64,000 nt of DNA from Arctopsyche grandis (lineage: Eukaryota > Arthropoda > Insecta > Trichoptera > Hydropsychidae), in contig NC_135361.1 in the NCBI RefSeq assembly GCF_051622035.1, forward strand, positions 8,003,001 through 8,067,000, written 5' to 3'. The position numbers and the translations under genes are program-made. How positions within the stretch are numbered: the stretch's first letter is position 1; each line of letters begins with the position of its first letter. Of the stretch, positions 1 through 10,400 are shown one piece after another. A model generated the notes under the pieces. It saw only the letters and a program-made list of their open reading frames with translations, was not told where the DNA came from and ran no database searches.

Positions 1-214
1 ATAGTGGTGACAGTTTGCCAATTTGATGAGGAACCATTTCAACAATGAAATCAGATAAATTGACAAACTCTGATAGGAAACGATCGACTTGAAGTCACAA
101 ATATGCAAATCTGACCAGCAGCACTACATATAATACTCGGAATAAATTCTTTTCAATCGAGGTCAATCCTCGGGTGGTTAGCATTAGCGCAACCACCAAG
201 CTATGCTGCTGGCT
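1..214 (-). mobile_element. tRNA-derived SINE (partial, cut by window edge)
   Basis: This is the middle and head of a dispersed SINE that recurs near 24.3, 40.1, 41.3, 47.8, 48.3, 53.0 and 58.1 kb. Shared landmarks are the GTGGTGACA start, the AACCGTTTCAACAATGAAATC-like block, the TCTGATAGGAAACGATCGAC block and the terminal GCTATGCTGCTGGCT head. Read on the minus strand, the head resembles a tRNA A box. It lies in the intron just upstream of the first TPR-A exon in the window. Confidence 0.75.
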
Positions 215-268
215 AAATTTGATTTGTATAATATAACAATTGACCAGTATCTTTTTGCATATATGTAG

Positions 269-2325
269 GCTGTTGCGCTTGTTATGCCTCGCATGGAAAC
301 TACAGCGGCTGATGCTCAAGCTCTTCATCCACATCAGCAGGTACTTTTCTTTTTTCAATTAACACGATATATATCACATATCTTTATGAAAAGTAAAATG
401 AATGCCACTTTGTTCCCATCGTTACTTTTACAGCAAGCATCCAGTTCGTCTAATAATAATTCCAGTTCGACGGTTACCACGTCACATGGACCGGTCAGCG
501 GCAACAGTGGACTGGTGAATAAGGGCGAATTGCATAGGGCTTTTAAAAGACCTCGGGTATTGTCGGCCCAACCGCAGAAGACTATTCTTAAACGACTGAA
601 GATCCAGGTATTCATTTGAATTTAAATTTTTGTTTATTTTGAAAACTCATTTTCACTTTGTGTACGTAGTAACAATAGATGAAGTTTTGTTGAAGTTTAG
701 TCTTATCCAAATTTTTTTATTTGTTTGTAAAGGGTTTCCAAAGAGTTACTGAGAACGACGCAGACTATCAGATGCCGACGTCTTCACAGAGAGATCAAGA
801 AGATGAGATGGTCGGTTTTGGGGATTCCGACGATGAAGAAAATTATCAGGTTTGTAATGTTCGGTACTGTTGTGTTTAATTGTGGTAAATGAATTAATAT
901 TGTATCGTTTTTTTTTTCGTTATAGGATCCTATATATGAAGTGGAGGATGAGGAGAATGATATCGACGATAAGGAAAGGCCGGCAACGGAAGCTAGAAGT
1001 GTTGCCGATTTAAATATACCGGAAGATCAAGAAGCTACTGGAAGTAATAATGAAGTCGATCTCGTCGACGATTCATCTCAAGTAATTTAATTTTTGCATA
1101 ATTTACATGTCGTTGTTGTAGTTTTGATTGTTGTTAAAATAATCTTGTTTGGGTTTGTATAGGAAGTGAGGAGTTCTCATCATGAAGATGTCGGTTCTAG
1201 AAGATGTGATGAAAGTCTCTCTGGAAATTTTCCGACTGTATCTACAATAGGAAATCCTATACAAGAACAACAGATCGAAACGATTTCTAGTGGAACAGGT
1301 TATTGTTTTGTTTAAAATTAAATTGAAACCTGTCAAAGTTTCATATTTGGCTCTCATTATCCTAATTACTCCTTCAATAAATCTTGTAATCTTAACCTAA
1401 AGATGTGTTTGATTATCCAAAATCGGTTTTTGTAGGAGTTACATCTGCAGCAACAGGTGGAACTTACGAAGAAGCTGATGATAGCATTGTACCTTCTACT
1501 CCAACGCTGTATATACCGGCGAGAAATGAGAGGTTAGTATATTATAATATATCAATTGCATCTATCTAACATATGTAGTCTTAAAATATGGTTATTTTTA
1601 GCGAAAGTAGTAATGCAGCTACTGGTGCCGTAGCTGACGATGCTCAAGCAGACGTTGCTCCACAACAGATGCCTCACGACCCTACATTACAAGGTAGTTA
1701 CATTCACTTCTTTTAATTCAAATATCTTATATTGTTTCTGCATGAAAAAATACTGTTTCAGGAACACCAGCTCTTTCGGCGAACATAGTTGTGACTCCAC
1801 AAAGCTCAGAAGCCGAAGTCGGCGGAAGTCTATCGAGTCGTAGCAATATAATCGATGACGAATCACCAACGGTCAGCTCGCAAAGTACGCCTTCGTCTTT
1901 CGTACCTCAGGTAATATTCAGCTCCCGGTGATCATATAAAAAGTGACGATGGATTAAAGGATGGTTTTAATGTAATATTCAGGTCGAAGAAGGCCGAGAA
2001 GCGGAGGCAAGTAGCACCGGAAGTAACAACACGGCGATAAGGGGCTCGTGGAGAGGATCTCGATCCATGCACCGCAGATCAATGTCTCCCCAAATTCATC
2101 ATTTAGCTCAACGTTCAACTGACCAGAGACCATCGCCGATTGTTTGGAACTCAGGTAAGTTTGTCGTTTGGTGTAATGGTTTTTATGAATACGTTAGTGG
2201 TGTTTAATTTGTCTTTTTTTTTTGTAGATATAAATATGAGGAGAGGATTTGCTCCGCAGAGAGGTTCGCCGAGAGGAGGCAGACATGTGATGAGACGACC
2301 GCCAAATTTTTATAAACGCTTTTGA
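269..2325 (+). CDS. Nucleoprotein TPR / Megator paralogue A, C-terminal part (5' end outside window)
   Basis: The last ten exons of a TPR (Megator) gene: 269-340, 434-607, 733-849, 926-1081, 1163-1298, 1436-1532, 1602-1693, 1762-1910, 1983-2154 and 2228-2325. All introns are GT-AG, phases are consistent, and the exons give 420 residues ending in TGA. TPR is the coiled-coil filament protein of the nuclear pore basket; this part is its disordered C-terminal tail. The match is to TPR-B on the opposite strand: exon 1 shares the PRMET block, exon 2 the SSSTVTTS block and KRP basic motif, exon 3 the TSSQ-DQ-D and SDDEEN block, exon 6 the YEE-DD-IVPSTPTLY block. The last two exons are rich in Ser, Arg and Gly (RGSWRGSR, RGSPRGGR), as expected for a TPR RG tail. 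AT-rich DNA with AATAAA-like signals follows near 2473. The coiled-coil part is not visible. Both genes look intact, so this is inferred to be a real gene rather than a pseudogene. Confidence 0.85.
655..690 (+). repeat. Short remnant of the dispersed ETS-motif repeat's flank
   Basis: The TPR-A intron contains GTACGTAGTAACAATAGATG followed by AAGTTTTG. The same string borders the 145-bp-period repeat at 43.9 kb and, inverted, at about 57.1 kb. It is probably a small relic of that element. Confidence 0.5.
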
Positions 2326-2952
2326 AGAAGATAAATTAGTTAAATTTCAAAATAGTCTGTGTGCATGTATTTGCCTCGGAAATGTTTACTATTATATGTA
2401 TGTAAAAAAACATAAGTTATATTGTGATATTCTTTTGTTTATTTTTTACTCGATTTCTTACGTTAAGTAGATTAAATAAATAATAACATTACAGTATTTT
2501 AATAATACAAGTAATATAATATAATAATTATTTACATTTTGAATTATAAATTTGAAATGATTGAGAAGAAAATAAAGAACGGTAAATTATTATAAGTACA
2601 TTTTTTATAAATATATTAAAAAATCCCATATAATGTTCAATATAGACAAAATTTGTGACGAAATTTCATCAGGGGAAAATAAAGCTTTGTCATTTATTTG
2701 TCTTTTCGTATAAAAAAATTTATTTGAAAGTTTTCATTTTTACGAGGTTTTATTAAATAACTAGTGTGTCAACTCTCGTATTAAACTTAATACACAACAG
2801 ACCCCAAATATGTATAGTGATAAATAAATATATAGAAACTTTATTGGTATCAATATTATTAAAAAAATACTGTGTTTTTGTTTTTAAAAAATAAGTAAAT
2901 ATACAAATGTGGAAAAAATGAAGAATCCGATTTTTAAAATGCAATGGCGGAT
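2326..2952. other. AT-rich intergenic segment between convergent genes
   Basis: Very AT-rich DNA with several AATAAA-type sites on both strands serves as the 3' flank of TPR-A (+) and of the CFAP100-like gene (-). I see no coding potential beyond short AT-rich ORFs and no recognisable repeat. Confidence 0.6.
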
Positions 2953-4323
2953 CTATGCAAATGTTCTTTGCGTCAATGTCTTCTTCAAATGCCTGCTAAG
3001 CGTTTCCAATCTCTTCAATTTTTTAGCCGCCTCTTGTGCAGTCTTCATAATAGTGATATCGTCTTTATAACATTGCCTCTGCGTAGATTTGGTCGACTCT
3101 AAGTTAATGTAGTCCAATTTGATCATATTAGCTTCGTATTCATTTTCCAAAGTCTCCATGAGTGCGATCGTCTCGAAACTCAAGTCCTTGAATATCAATT
3201 TATCGTAAATATCTTGGACGCAAATATCAAGCTTCAACACTTCTTCGGAGCAGAGCATGTTGCGTAAAATATCGTTTATTATCGCAATAATTTTCTGCTT
3301 CAACTCGCATACTCTAGCCTCCTCCCATTTTATGGTGGTCGTCATGTTTTCGATGAGCTCTCCGATGTCGTCGAATTCGTTATGAATATTATCGATAGAC
3401 GTGTCGACGTTGGATCTGACTTCTCCGCGACTCTTGGTCAACCTTTCAGCGTTTGTCCAGGATGTTAAGTTTTGCATTTCGATGCTTGCAAACAGCCTTT
3501 TCAATTCTGAAGGTTCTTTGAAGTACAACTGAGGCTCTTTGGACTCGCTCAGTTCCGTCTTCAGTGTTGATATCAAATTCACAAGACTCGATTCGGGTTG
3601 TTTTACGCTTTTATCATGGATTTGATTCGTTTTTTTAGCTTCGTCGTCTTGAAATGTGTCCGAAGAGTGTAAAGTCAACGGCGAAATCTGATACAGAAAC
3701 TTTTGATAAGTCGTTGCAAAGTTGAACTTCTCTCCGAGCACATAGATCTTGGATTTCAACGTCATCAGCTGAGTGTTTAAATTCCTGCACGAATTCTGCT
3801 TCTCCTCCAAATGCAAACCTTTCGTCATCGACTTTTTCAACATCTGCATGGAGCCGTCGTAATTTTCAGCTAGAAATTCTTCAAAGTTGTCTACGAACTT
3901 GTTATGGTGTCGACACAAAGTATTGAATATCTGCTTTTCCAATTTGAAGTTCTGTTTGATCTTCAGCAGCTCGTCGTTTACATACCCAGCTTTCAGTAGC
4001 AATACGGAACATTTCTTAGACTCGGCAGCGCAATCTTTCGCACTGGCTTTTTGCTTCGTCTGATCGAATTTGAGGATGGAATAGAAGTCGGGGTCAATAT
4101 CGAGGATGGTCACGAAGTCGGGCTGCGGAGCTGCATCAGATTTATAGCGGTCATCGTCCAAATGACGGCACTTGAAATACGGATGAATGTCGGGAAATTT
4201 CATAGACTCCAATATAATGTCTTGTTTTAATTTCTTAGTGAGCCGCGGCTTCCCCATCTTTTGCATTTTAGAAGACGAGACAACTTCATCTTGAAATTTG
4301 ACGGATAAATTGTTGCTTTTCAT
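2953..4323 (-). CDS. CFAP100/CCDC37-like DUF4200 coiled-coil axonemal protein
   Basis: A single-exon ORF of 456 residues. The reading frame opens upstream, but the first ATG is at 4323, before KSNNLSVKF. Residues about 115-235 match the DUF4200 coiled coil shared by CFAP100 (CCDC37), CCDC38, CCDC42 and CFAP73: a heptad-rich helix, a FVDNFEEFLAEN block, a KSKIYVLGEKF block and then YQKFLYQISP, the family's typical YK-FLYKLSP end. The C-terminal third is further predicted coiled coil. In other organisms CFAP100 anchors inner-arm dynein in axonemes, so expression in testis or ciliated sensory neurons is likely (inference). The gene is intronless while its neighbours are intron-rich, which may point to a retrocopy or simply to a compact gene. 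Its first 114 codons and upstream DNA are duplicated at 5772-6114. CFAP100 versus CCDC38 cannot be settled by eye. Confidence 0.65.
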   Translation of the reverse strand: MKSNNLSVKFQDEVVSSSKMQKMGKPRLTKKLKQDIILESMKFPDIHPYFKCRHLDDDRYKSDAAPQPDFVTILDIDPDFYSILKFDQTKQKASAKDCAAESKKCSVLLLKAGYVNDELLKIKQNFKLEKQIFNTLCRHHNKFVDNFEEFLAENYDGSMQMLKKSMTKGLHLEEKQNSCRNLNTQLMTLKSKIYVLGEKFNFATTYQKFLYQISPLTLHSSDTFQDDEAKKTNQIHDKSVKQPESSLVNLISTLKTELSESKEPQLYFKEPSELKRLFASIEMQNLTSWTNAERLTKSRGEVRSNVDTSIDNIHNEFDDIGELIENMTTTIKWEEARVCELKQKIIAIINDILRNMLCSEEVLKLDICVQDIYDKLIFKDLSFETIALMETLENEYEANMIKLDYINLESTKSTQRQCYKDDITIMKTAQEAAKKLKRLETLSRHLKKTLTQRTFA

Positions 4324-4493
4324 TTTTAAAATAAATGCTCCCAAAATCACAAAACGTTATTTACAAACTATAATATTGACACTTTAATTGCTTTATTGAT
4401 AAAATTTGTTACTAAGCAACATTGTTTTGTTTGAAAGAGTGTTACCAGTCGAATAAATACAGTTTGCGACAGAACGTATTTACGCGGGAATAC

Positions 4494-4732
4494 GGTTCGG
4501 TGATTACTAGTCAAATGTGAACCGGTCACAGGACAACCAGTCGCTTTAGATCGGTCACACGTGATCACCCGTCACATTAAAACTGGTCACACCCTTAAAT
4601 CGGTCAACCAGTTTTCTCGTGACCGATTTTAGGGTGTGACCAGTTTTAGTGTGACGGATGATCACGTGTGACCGATCTAGAACGACCGGTTGTCCTGTGA
4701 CTGGTTCACATATGACTAGTAGTCCGTTTACC
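4494..4732. mobile_element. Palindromic foldback MITE (GGTTCGGTG family), copy 1
   Basis: This 239-bp element is almost fully palindromic. One end reads GGTTCGGTGATTACTAGT and the other end, inverted, GGTAAACGGACTACTAGT. It is flanked by the 8-bp direct repeat GGGAATAC (4486-4493 and 4733-4740). The size, structure and 8-bp duplication suggest a hAT-like nonautonomous element. Confidence 0.85.
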
Positions 4733-4740
4733 GGGAATAC

Positions 4741-5340
4741 AACTCTCTCGCTGGGAGAGTTACTGGCGTACAGGGATACGTTTGTTCGTTCTTCCAGGTG
4801 CGTTCGTTCCGTGGTGGGGGATCAAAGGGAACAGAATGGCTAACCTGGGATGTATTATAGTTGTCGTGAAGTTCCTGATTAGAATCCTCGTCTCGTCTAT
4901 AGATGCAGCGCAGCTGTTGTGAAGCTGACTCTCGGTTCACCTGGTCTGTCTTCCAGCGGCTGATGCTTCTAGGGCTTTCCGGAGCGCTTGGCTACCACGG
5001 AAAGGTTAACCCGCACGGGGTTAGGAAGCTGCGTGGAGATACAGGTGACGAACTGTTGGAACTCAGGTAAGGGAGTGATGATACACTCAATTGTCCCGCG
5101 GTTATTTAACAAGATGGCTGATATCTGGGCACGTTCGCGATGGGAACGGCTCGCGAGAGATTAGAGAGGGGGGGGCATGCCTGTACCCGTGGACGACCGA
5201 AATGCGAATGAATGAATAGCTCTCGTCTCCTGCTTTTCGCGGTAAAAACTCTCGGCCTGAGTGTGGCCACCCGAAATAAGGACTAATGTTGCCACTGATG
5301 GGACGGCTGGGAGAACGTCACGTTACAAGTTGTTATTAGG
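4741..5340. other. GC-richer block upstream of the CFAP100-like gene
   Basis: About 600 bp of clearly higher GC content than the surroundings, with no convincing long ORF and no recognised motif. It could be a solo LTR or a promoter-associated island; the ends could not be resolved. An identical copy lies at 6532-7131 as part of the tandem duplication. Confidence 0.4.
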
Positions 5341-5614
5341 AAGGAATCGTAAAAACAACTAAACAATATTTGTATGAACCAATTTTATTCAATTATAGTA
5401 AATACACCTTAAATAAAGTTAAAAAAAAAGTTGGCTTGAAGAGTTTCTTTACAAATATATATATATATATACAATAGATTATTTCATAATTAACGAGTGA
5501 CTGCTTTTCGAATGTCATAGATATTGGAATCATGCCTTCAGAGAACTGAATAAAAATTGATTACACAGCCTCTGAATATATGTCAAACTATACGATATAC
5601 AAATTAAAAAAAAA

Positions 5615-5721
5615 CTAGTCTTGGGCGAAAGATGCTTCTAAGTTTCTAACGGCTTCGTTTCCTTCTCCGTTGTCGAAATTGTCCAGATCGGATTCGCCCC
5701 TATTCGAAGATGATAAATCAT
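5615..5721 (-). pseudogene. Orphan copy of the last TPR-B exon
   Basis: The 1791-bp duplication copied the terminal TPR-B exon (35 codons ending SFAQD-stop) with its CTTTCAG acceptor. Here it sits directly downstream of the truncated CFAP100-like copy instead of TPR-B. It could serve as a terminal exon only for a chimeric transcript. Confidence 0.7.
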
Positions 5722-6114
5722 CTGAAAGACATAAAAAAAATTCACAGCAACACGACAACTTAAATTGAACTCATACCCAGCTTTCAGTAGCAATACGGAA
5801 CATTTCTTAGACTCGGCAGCGCAATCTTTCGCACTGGCTTTTTGCTTCGTCTGATCGAATTTGAGGATGGAATAGAAGTCGGGGTCAATATCGAGGATGG
5901 TCACGAAGTCGGGCTGCGGAGCTGCATCAGATTTATAGCGGTCATCGTCCAAATGACGGCACTTGAAATACGGATGAATGTCGGGAAATTTCATAGACTC
6001 CAATATAATGTCTTGTTTTAATTTCTTAGTGAGCCGCGGCTTCCCCATCTTTTGCATTTTAGAAGACGAGACAACTTCATCTTGAAATTTGACGGATAAA
6101 TTGTTGCTTTTCAT
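5638..6114 (-). pseudogene. Chimeric truncated CFAP100-like ORF created by the duplication
   Basis: The first 123 or so codons match the CFAP100-like gene at 4323 exactly. At the duplication breakpoint (5771/5772) the ORF runs into the last TPR-B intron and then, out of frame, into the last TPR-B exon, stopping at 5638. The result is a 158-residue ORF that lacks the entire DUF4200 coiled coil. Its upstream 1.7 kb equals that of the intact gene, so it could be transcribed. It is probably nonfunctional, or else an assembly artefact. Confidence 0.8.
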
Positions 6115-6284
6115 TTTTAAAATAAATGCTCCCAAAATCACAAAACGTTATTTACAAACTATAATATTGACACTTTAATTGCTTTATTGATAAAATTTGT
6201 TACTAAGCAACATTGTTTTGTTTGAAAGAGTGTTACCAGTCGAATAAATACAGTTTGCGACAGAACGTATTTACGCGGGAATAC

Positions 6285-6523
6285 GGTTCGGTGATTACTA
6301 GTCAAATGTGAACCGGTCACAGGACAACCAGTCGCTTTAGATCGGTCACACGTGATCACCCGTCACATTAAAACTGGTCACACCCTTAAATCGGTCAACC
6401 AGTTTTCTCGTGACCGATTTTAGGGTGTGACCAGTTTTAGTGTGACGGATGATCACGTGTGACCGATCTAGAACGACCGGTTGTCCTGTGACTGGTTCAC
6501 ATATGACTAGTAGTCCGTTTACC
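6285..6523. mobile_element. Palindromic foldback MITE, copy 2 (within the duplicated unit)
   Basis: Identical to the element at 4494-4732 at an offset of 1791 bp, including the flanking GGGAATAC repeats. It was duplicated with its surroundings and is not an independent insertion. Confidence 0.9.
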
Positions 6524-7405
6524 GGGAATACAACTCTCTCGCTGGGAGAGTTACTGGCGTACAGGGATACGTTTGTTCGTTCTTCCAGGTGCGTTCGTTC
6601 CGTGGTGGGGGATCAAAGGGAACAGAATGGCTAACCTGGGATGTATTATAGTTGTCGTGAAGTTCCTGATTAGAATCCTCGTCTCGTCTATAGATGCAGC
6701 GCAGCTGTTGTGAAGCTGACTCTCGGTTCACCTGGTCTGTCTTCCAGCGGCTGATGCTTCTAGGGCTTTCCGGAGCGCTTGGCTACCACGGAAAGGTTAA
6801 CCCGCACGGGGTTAGGAAGCTGCGTGGAGATACAGGTGACGAACTGTTGGAACTCAGGTAAGGGAGTGATGATACACTCAATTGTCCCGCGGTTATTTAA
6901 CAAGATGGCTGATATCTGGGCACGTTCGCGATGGGAACGGCTCGCGAGAGATTAGAGAGGGGGGGGCATGCCTGTACCCGTGGACGACCGAAATGCGAAT
7001 GAATGAATAGCTCTCGTCTCCTGCTTTTCGCGGTAAAAACTCTCGGCCTGAGTGTGGCCACCCGAAATAAGGACTAATGTTGCCACTGATGGGACGGCTG
7101 GGAGAACGTCACGTTACAAGTTGTTATTAGGAAGGAATCGTAAAAACAACTAAACAATATTTGTATGAACCAATTTTATTCAATTATAGTAAATACACCT
7201 TAAATAAAGTTAAAAAAAAAGTTGGCTTGAAGAGTTTCTTTACAAATATATATATATATATACAATAGATTATTTCATAATTAACGAGTGACTGCTTTTC
7301 GAATGTCATAGATATTGGAATCATGCCTTCAGAGAACTGAATAAAAATTGATTACACAGCCTCTGAATATATGTCAAACTATACGATATACAAATTAAAA
7401 AAAAA

Positions 7406-10400
7406 CTAGTCTTGGGCGAAAGATGCTTCTAAGTTTCTAACGGCTTCGTTTCCTTCTCCGTTGTCGAAATTGTCCAGATCGGATTCGCCCCTATTCGAAG
7501 ATGATAAATCATCTGAAAGACATAAAAAAAATTCACAGCAACACGACAACTTAAATTGAACTCAAACCGTCGTAATCAGAATATAGAAAAAGGCATCAAG
7601 TATAAAATAAGCTAATCTCGGCTAAGTAGTGATTTTACTTCAATTGCATACTTCGACTTTGATGTGAAGACAATTGCGCGGTGAGATCGGCATGCGTGTT
7701 TTCCAATACACCTCCAGTACCCTCAGTGTTGCTCGAGCTGAATGAAAAGCGTCCCGTTTGAGCATTTTCAGCTGTCGGGGATCTTACAGCCTCGCCGAAA
7801 CTTCATATAAAACAAATAAAATCCACACTAGTATTACATATCATCGAACGAATTATAAATATTCATCTATGAACAAATAAATACCCGTCATTTCTAGTCG
7901 GCATGTAAAGAGTCGGAGTAGACGGTACAATACCGTCGTCTCCCTCTTCGTACGTATGTCCGGTTACGTTAGAACTGATCCCACTTCCTGCAGCACGTAG
8001 GACGAAAAAAGTATGGGATGAATTAGCTAATCATTTAAAATAATCATTAGTTGGATAAATGCGAATTTAAGCTGTAAATAAAAAAAATAAAAACATAATT
8101 AATATAGCATATTGCAATGATTACCTGGATTGTTGGAAATCGATTGAGGACGTTCAGCTGAAGTTTGCAATGAAGGAATTGTCGTTGATGTTTTTTGCAC
8201 CTCTTCGTTGTTTTCCTATGTAAAAAGATTTTAATAATATACAAATTGTATATGTTACAGTCCCGAGTGTTCACTCCGATTTGTTCATAAACATACTAGT
8301 TTGTTCATACACGAACTATTGGTTTTATTAGTTTAAACAGTCAAAAGCTATCTTCAAATCACTCGGCTCATCAGGTGTCGCATGAAACTGTCAAAACGCC
8401 AAGTATTTAAAAGGGAAATCTACATTACAACGTTGCTATGATTCCCATTTTCGTTAATATTAAAAACATTGGAACCTAGGGAAAGCATTAATACATAGAA
8501 AATGATTGACAATACTTAAACTTGTGTCTAATAGTATGAACAACTATGTAGTTCTTTTGTGTACACTAAAACTGGTCAGAATGGTTCATGTATGAACAAA
8601 CTAGTATGTTCATGAACGAACGAAATGTGACATGTCAAATTTGTTTCAAAATCACACCTGTGAAGTATCATCGATCAGCTCCACGTTGGAGATGTTTGAT
8701 TTTTTATTCGGCGAATCAGAACCTTCTTCATCGTCCATTTCCTCATCACTGTCTTTTTGATAGTCAACTTCTCGATCTGACTCTTCATTCTCGACACCCT
8801 CTTCTTCTTCTTCAGCATTCATCTCTTCCTCTTCGACGATTTCTTCATTCTCTCCATCCTTCTCTTCGTCGTTGACTGCCTCATTTTCTTCATCTTCAAC
8901 TTCGTCATCGTCATCTTCATCATCGTCATCTTCCTCGTCGTCATTTTCTTCCTCTTCAACTTCGTCCTCCTCTTCCACCTCCTCGTCATCATTTTCACTT
9001 TCGTCTTGTGCAATATACAAATTCGATTCCTGAAACGAACACAATTAGTCACTCTAATATTATTTCGACCAGTACAACACATACTTTAAATTAAAACACA
9101 CCTCATAATCATTTTCTTCATCCTCCGAATCGACTACGATTACGCTATCGTCTTGATCTTTTTGTGAAGACGTTGAAACTTGATATTCAGCCTCACAACT
9201 AGTCTTCTAAAAATGAAAAACACATTAAAACCACACACATACATACGTAAAGGAATATTCAGACGACACTTACTTGCACTTTAGGACGTTTGAGGTTATG
9301 CTTCTCGTCTGAGAGATCATCACGTGACCTCTTCTGAGCCGTATTACTATTACCGCCATCACTGTCTTGCCTTTCAGCCACGTTTGAATACGACGTAGTA
9401 ACCGTGGAACTCGAGCCGTTATTAGAAGTCGAAGACAACTGAAAAATAAATCACCGATTATATAGCATGCGAGGGTTTTAATGTGAGCGAAGCCTTTAAA
9501 CAATGATACCGACTTGTGTCACGGTCGCATCCACGACAGGCGTTTCCATCCGAGGGGAGACCAAAGCGACAGTCTGAAACAATGAATTTCAATACATATA
9601 AGAACATGGCATATACGTTACATAATCACCGATATAATACAATCGATAAAATATACCTGACTAGATTCCGGCGGAGTCGAATGCTGCTGAAGCGGTTGAT
9701 GCAACCGATTGGCAGTGGAAGAGCTGCTCGGAAGATATTCCGTCGCGTGAGAACTGCTCGGAGAGGACGAGATGACATCGCTGATTACGTTACCTACAAT
9801 TGATCCGTTCACAGTAAGACGGAACGAAATTCACAATGAACAATTTGAATTTGAATGAACCTGTCGTGTGCGGAGATTGGTGCGAGGTGACGGTAGTCGG
9901 CAGAACGGCGGCCGTCCTGACGCCCGATATGGAAGTCATCGGCTTGATGGAAGCCAGCGGAGTGTCTCCGCCCATACGTCTGTTTGCGACCGACGTAGGC
10001 GTACCTGAATATTATACACACGTGTAAATATTGTACATTCTAATATGAGGATATGATAATAATATGTGGTTCTTACCAGCCATCGGTTTGATGTTGGCTG
10101 TGGGAGGTTCGCTTCCGGATTTCTCCCCTTGGTTCGAGCTGGTCGAAGGTTTCGATATGAGAGTGTCGACTTGTTTTTGAATTTGTGCATTTTTCTGCAC
10201 GAGTGCTTCAATCTGCTTGTTCAACTGAGCCACCTCGTTCTGTTGCGTTTGAAGCAACTGGGTCTTCTCCTTTTCCAATTTGACTATTCTGCCGTCGTAC
10301 TGCGATTTCAAGGCCGTCAGTCTCACGTCGTGCTCGTCTTTGTTCTGCTCGAACGCTTCGACCTTGGCTTTGACTTCGTTCAGTTCTTTAGTGAGATTTT

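Larger units (their letters stand above)
3981..7562. repeat. 1791-bp tandem duplication (two apparently identical units)
   Basis: Unit 1 is 3981-5771 and unit 2 is 5772-7562, with a CA microhomology at the junction. Every segment I compared is identical at an offset of 1791 bp, including an 8-G run and an AT microsatellite. Each unit, read on the minus strand, contains the last TPR-B exon, about 1.3 kb of intergenic DNA with a palindromic MITE, and the 5' part of the CFAP100-like ORF. Outside the units the sequences diverge at once. Confidence 0.95.

Noticed and set aside
8588-8875. 95-codon + strand ORF
   Set aside because: Antisense to the acidic TPR-B exon and extending into the intron 8 MITE.
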